Shown here: positions 6,888-8,503 of the stretch, piece by piece
How positions within the stretch are numbered: the first letter of the stretch is position 1
Layout: every line of letters begins with the position of its first letter
From: Gammaproteobacteria bacterium
Lineage (GTDB): Bacteria > Pseudomonadota > Gammaproteobacteria > Pseudomonadales > Pseudohongiellaceae
DNA: 8,503 nt
NCBI GenBank assembly: GCA_003451715.1
Contig: DMJN01000310.1
Coordinates: 1 to 8,503, forward strand
Reading direction: 5' to 3'
The notes under the pieces: model-generated
Told to the model about the DNA's origin: nothing
The model's input: the letters and a program-made list of their open reading frames with translations, nothing else
Database searches by the model: none
Position numbers and translations under genes: made by a program

Positions 6888-6926
6888 TCTTGTTATCGGT
6901 TCTTGTTATTGATTCTTGTTATTGAC
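6888..6926 (-). repeat. Three tandem 13-base repeats in the leader of paralogue B (ARN-type)
   Basis: On the minus strand the leader reads as three 13-base units, each ending in ATAACAAGA: GTCAATAACAAGA, ATCAATAACAAGA and ACCGATAACAAGA. It ends 15 bases before the start codon at 6872. The units hold two exact AACAAGAA matches (plus-strand 6900-6907 and 6913-6920), and AATAACAAGAAT is four A-R-N triplets in a row. The exact period and position suggest a binding array or an expanded leader that can vary in copy number. The direct repeat is certain; any function is inferred. Confidence 0.7.
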
Positions 6927-6991
6927 TTCAACACAGACGGAACGGCAACACTTCCCTGTTATCCGCACAGCAGATACTGCCTGTTAGCCGA

Positions 6992-8503
6992 TCACGAATC
7001 AAGCGCCATCTGCAGCACTCGCACCACATGCAGCGCCTGTCTACCGGAGCCGTGGCTTATCTGCCCCCTACAACTTATTCCATCGGCGATAACCAGCACG
7101 TCTTCGTCTGCCTCTCTCACCGCTGGAAATAAGGAAAGCTCACCCATCTGCATGGAACTGTCATAGTGTTCCTTCTCATAGCCAAAGGAACCGGCCATGC
7201 CGCAGCAACTGGAGTCGATGGTACTCACTTCCAGCTCAGGAATCAGCGACAGCACTTTCTGCACCGGCGACATGACAGCGAAGGCTTTCTGATGGCAGTG
7301 ACCGTGTAACAGGGCCTGCTTCGCATCGATTGCGCGCAGACTCAGGTTCAGCCGCCCCCGATCATGCTCGGCCGCCAGAAATTCTTCCAGCAGAAAACTG
7401 TTCTCCGCCAGCGCCTCGGTATCGGCACCCGGCACTAGCGCCACGTACTCATCCCGCAGCGTCAGCAGGCAGGACGGTTCCAGGCCGATGATGGGTACGC
7501 CCCTTTCCACGTAGGGTATTAAGGTGTCCAGCATGCGATTGACTTCGACCCTGGCCTCGTCGAGCAGGCCGGAACTGAAGAAGGTTCTTCCGCAGCACAG
7601 TGGCCGGCCGCCATCCACCGGCCTGGGATAGGTCACGTGAAAGCCGGCGGCGCTAAGCACTGCCATCGCCGCCCGCGCGTTTTCAGCTTCGAAGCAGCTA
7701 TTAAAGCTATCCACCAGTAACACCACTTCCCGCTCACGTTCGGCGATCACGGCATCCTCCACCTGGGGTACGAAGTGGTCGCTGCGCCAGCGCAGCAGGG
7801 GTCGCTTGCTGGCGAGACCGAAGATCCACTGCGAGAGCGTGGCAATGCCCGGTATCTGATCCCGCAAATTGAGCAGGAAGGAAAGACGGCGCAGCTTCGG
7901 GGCATAACGCGGCAGATAGGCAAACAGTCTATCTCGCAGCGACAGACCGTGTTTTGCGTGGTACTGATCCAGAAACTCAATCTTCATGCGGGCCATGTCC
8001 ACGCCGGTGGGACATTCCCGCTTGCAACCCTTGCAGCTCACGCACAGTTCCATGGCCTGGTACATGGCATGGGAGGTGAAGGCATCTTTGCCGAGCTGGC
8101 CGGTAATCGCCAGACGCAGAGTATTGGCCCGGCCCCGGGTAAGATGTTGTTCATCCCGACTGATACGGTAGGACGGGCACATGGTGCCCACGTTGGCCTT
8201 GCGGCAGGCGCCGTTGTTATTACACATCTCGATGGCGCGGTTAAATCCGCCCCATTCCGACCAGTCCAGTTTGGTGTCCATGGCGATCGGCGCGTAGCCC
8301 GGAGCGAAACGCATGATCTCCCTGTCATCCATCTTGTGGGGGTTGACGATCTTGCCAGGATTGAACAGGTTGGTCGGATCGAAGGTGTGTTTGACCTCTT
8401 CGAAATTCTCCACCATGCGTTTACCGAACATGGGCTCATGAAATTCAGACCGGGAGATGCCGTCGCCATGCTCACCGGAGTGGGAACCCTTATACTCCCT
8501 TAC
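6992..8503 (-). CDS. FAD-linked oxidase with fused 4Fe-4S and CCG domains, glycolate / D-lactate / D-2-hydroxyglutarate dehydrogenase type (5' partial)
   Basis: The frame is open to the right edge, so 503 C-terminal residues of a protein of probably about 950-1000 are visible. Residues are numbered from the edge. SGEHGDGISRSE (9-20) and DPTNLFNPGKIV (42-53) are the end of the FAD-oxidase C-terminal domain. An iron-sulfur module follows: CNNNGACRK and MCPSY (Cys94, 100, 109), then CVSCKGCKRECP (Cys154, 157, 160, 164). Two cysteine-rich CCG repeats follow, with Cys303-304, Cys345, HGHCHQKA, Cys433-434 and GISC (Cys478), as in GlcF and GlpC. Such fusions oxidise a D-2-hydroxy acid at flavin and pass electrons through the clusters to the respiratory chain at the inner membrane. 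The substrate-binding FAD part lies outside, so glycolate, D-lactate and D-2-hydroxyglutarate (YdiJ-like) remain open. The secreted-protein gene follows after 119 bases on the same strand. Confidence 0.9.
   Translation of the reverse strand, partial: VREYKGSHSGEHGDGISRSEFHEPMFGKRMVENFEEVKHTFDPTNLFNPGKIVNPHKMDDREIMRFAPGYAPIAMDTKLDWSEWGGFNRAIEMCNNNGACRKANVGTMCPSYRISRDEQHLTRGRANTLRLAITGQLGKDAFTSHAMYQAMELCVSCKGCKRECPTGVDMARMKIEFLDQYHAKHGLSLRDRLFAYLPRYAPKLRRLSFLLNLRDQIPGIATLSQWIFGLASKRPLLRWRSDHFVPQVEDAVIAEREREVVLLVDSFNSCFEAENARAAMAVLSAAGFHVTYPRPVDGGRPLCCGRTFFSSGLLDEARVEVNRMLDTLIPYVERGVPIIGLEPSCLLTLRDEYVALVPGADTEALAENSFLLEEFLAAEHDRGRLNLSLRAIDAKQALLHGHCHQKAFAVMSPVQKVLSLIPELEVSTIDSSCCGMAGSFGYEKEHYDSSMQMGELSLFPAVREADEDVLVIADGISCRGQISHGSGRQALHVVRVLQMALDS

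Noticed and set aside
6967..6984. Hairpin ACAGCAG-ATA-CTGCCTGT after the oxidase stop as a terminator
   Set aside because: The stem is short with a bulge and is not followed by a U-tract on the minus strand, so it is not strong enough to call.
8429..8431. Met at 8431 (minus strand) as the true start of the oxidase
   Set aside because: The 24 codons upstream to the edge read SGEHGDGISRSE, a conserved FAD-oxidase C-terminal motif, so the gene continues out of the window.

Overview
The window looks like a chromosomal segment of a gammaproteobacterium, quite possibly a marine or other oligotrophic heterotroph. That guess rests on the moderate GC content, the flavin/iron-sulfur oxidase type, the penicillin-acylase family enzyme and the A-rich gene leaders. 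No rRNA, tRNA, plasmid or phage gene is present to fix the taxonomy. Coding density is high: five protein genes, the outer two cut by the window edges, and no gap longer than about 120 bases.

Left half, plus strand: the C-terminal 660 residues of a PvdQ/penicillin-amidase-type N-terminal nucleophile hydrolase (to 1984); a class V PLP aminotransferase of the serine-glyoxylate aminotransferase group (2018-3190); and a GntP/DsdX-family permease (3239-4612). The gaps of 33 and 48 bases suggest one operon. Right half, minus strand, read right to left: the C-terminal 503 residues of a large FAD-linked oxidase with a fused 4Fe-4S and cysteine-rich (CCG) module (8503-6992), then two secreted proteins of one unnamed family (6872-5871 and 5755-4715). 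The two blocks converge on a 102-base spacer that holds a nested inverted repeat resembling a REP-type element.

Working model (inference): the plus-strand genes could form a scavenging unit. An exported acylase would free an amino or hydroxy acid from an acylated compound, the permease would import it, and the aminotransferase would feed it into glyoxylate/serine/hydroxypyruvate metabolism. The oxidase on the other strand belongs to the broad glycolate / D-lactate / D-2-hydroxyglutarate dehydrogenase group, so both blocks may handle 2-hydroxy and 2-oxo acids. Substrates cannot be read from sequence alone.

The least explained items are three. First, the two distant paralogous secreted proteins share a set of motifs (GDSxGxWEG, TRNF, CHEGNY) and exactly two conserved cysteines. 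Second, A-rich leaders with AANAANAA (ARN-repeat) motifs lie just before three of the four visible start codons, resembling Hfq/Crc catabolite-repression sites. Third, one of those leaders is a perfect-period 13-base tandem triplication.
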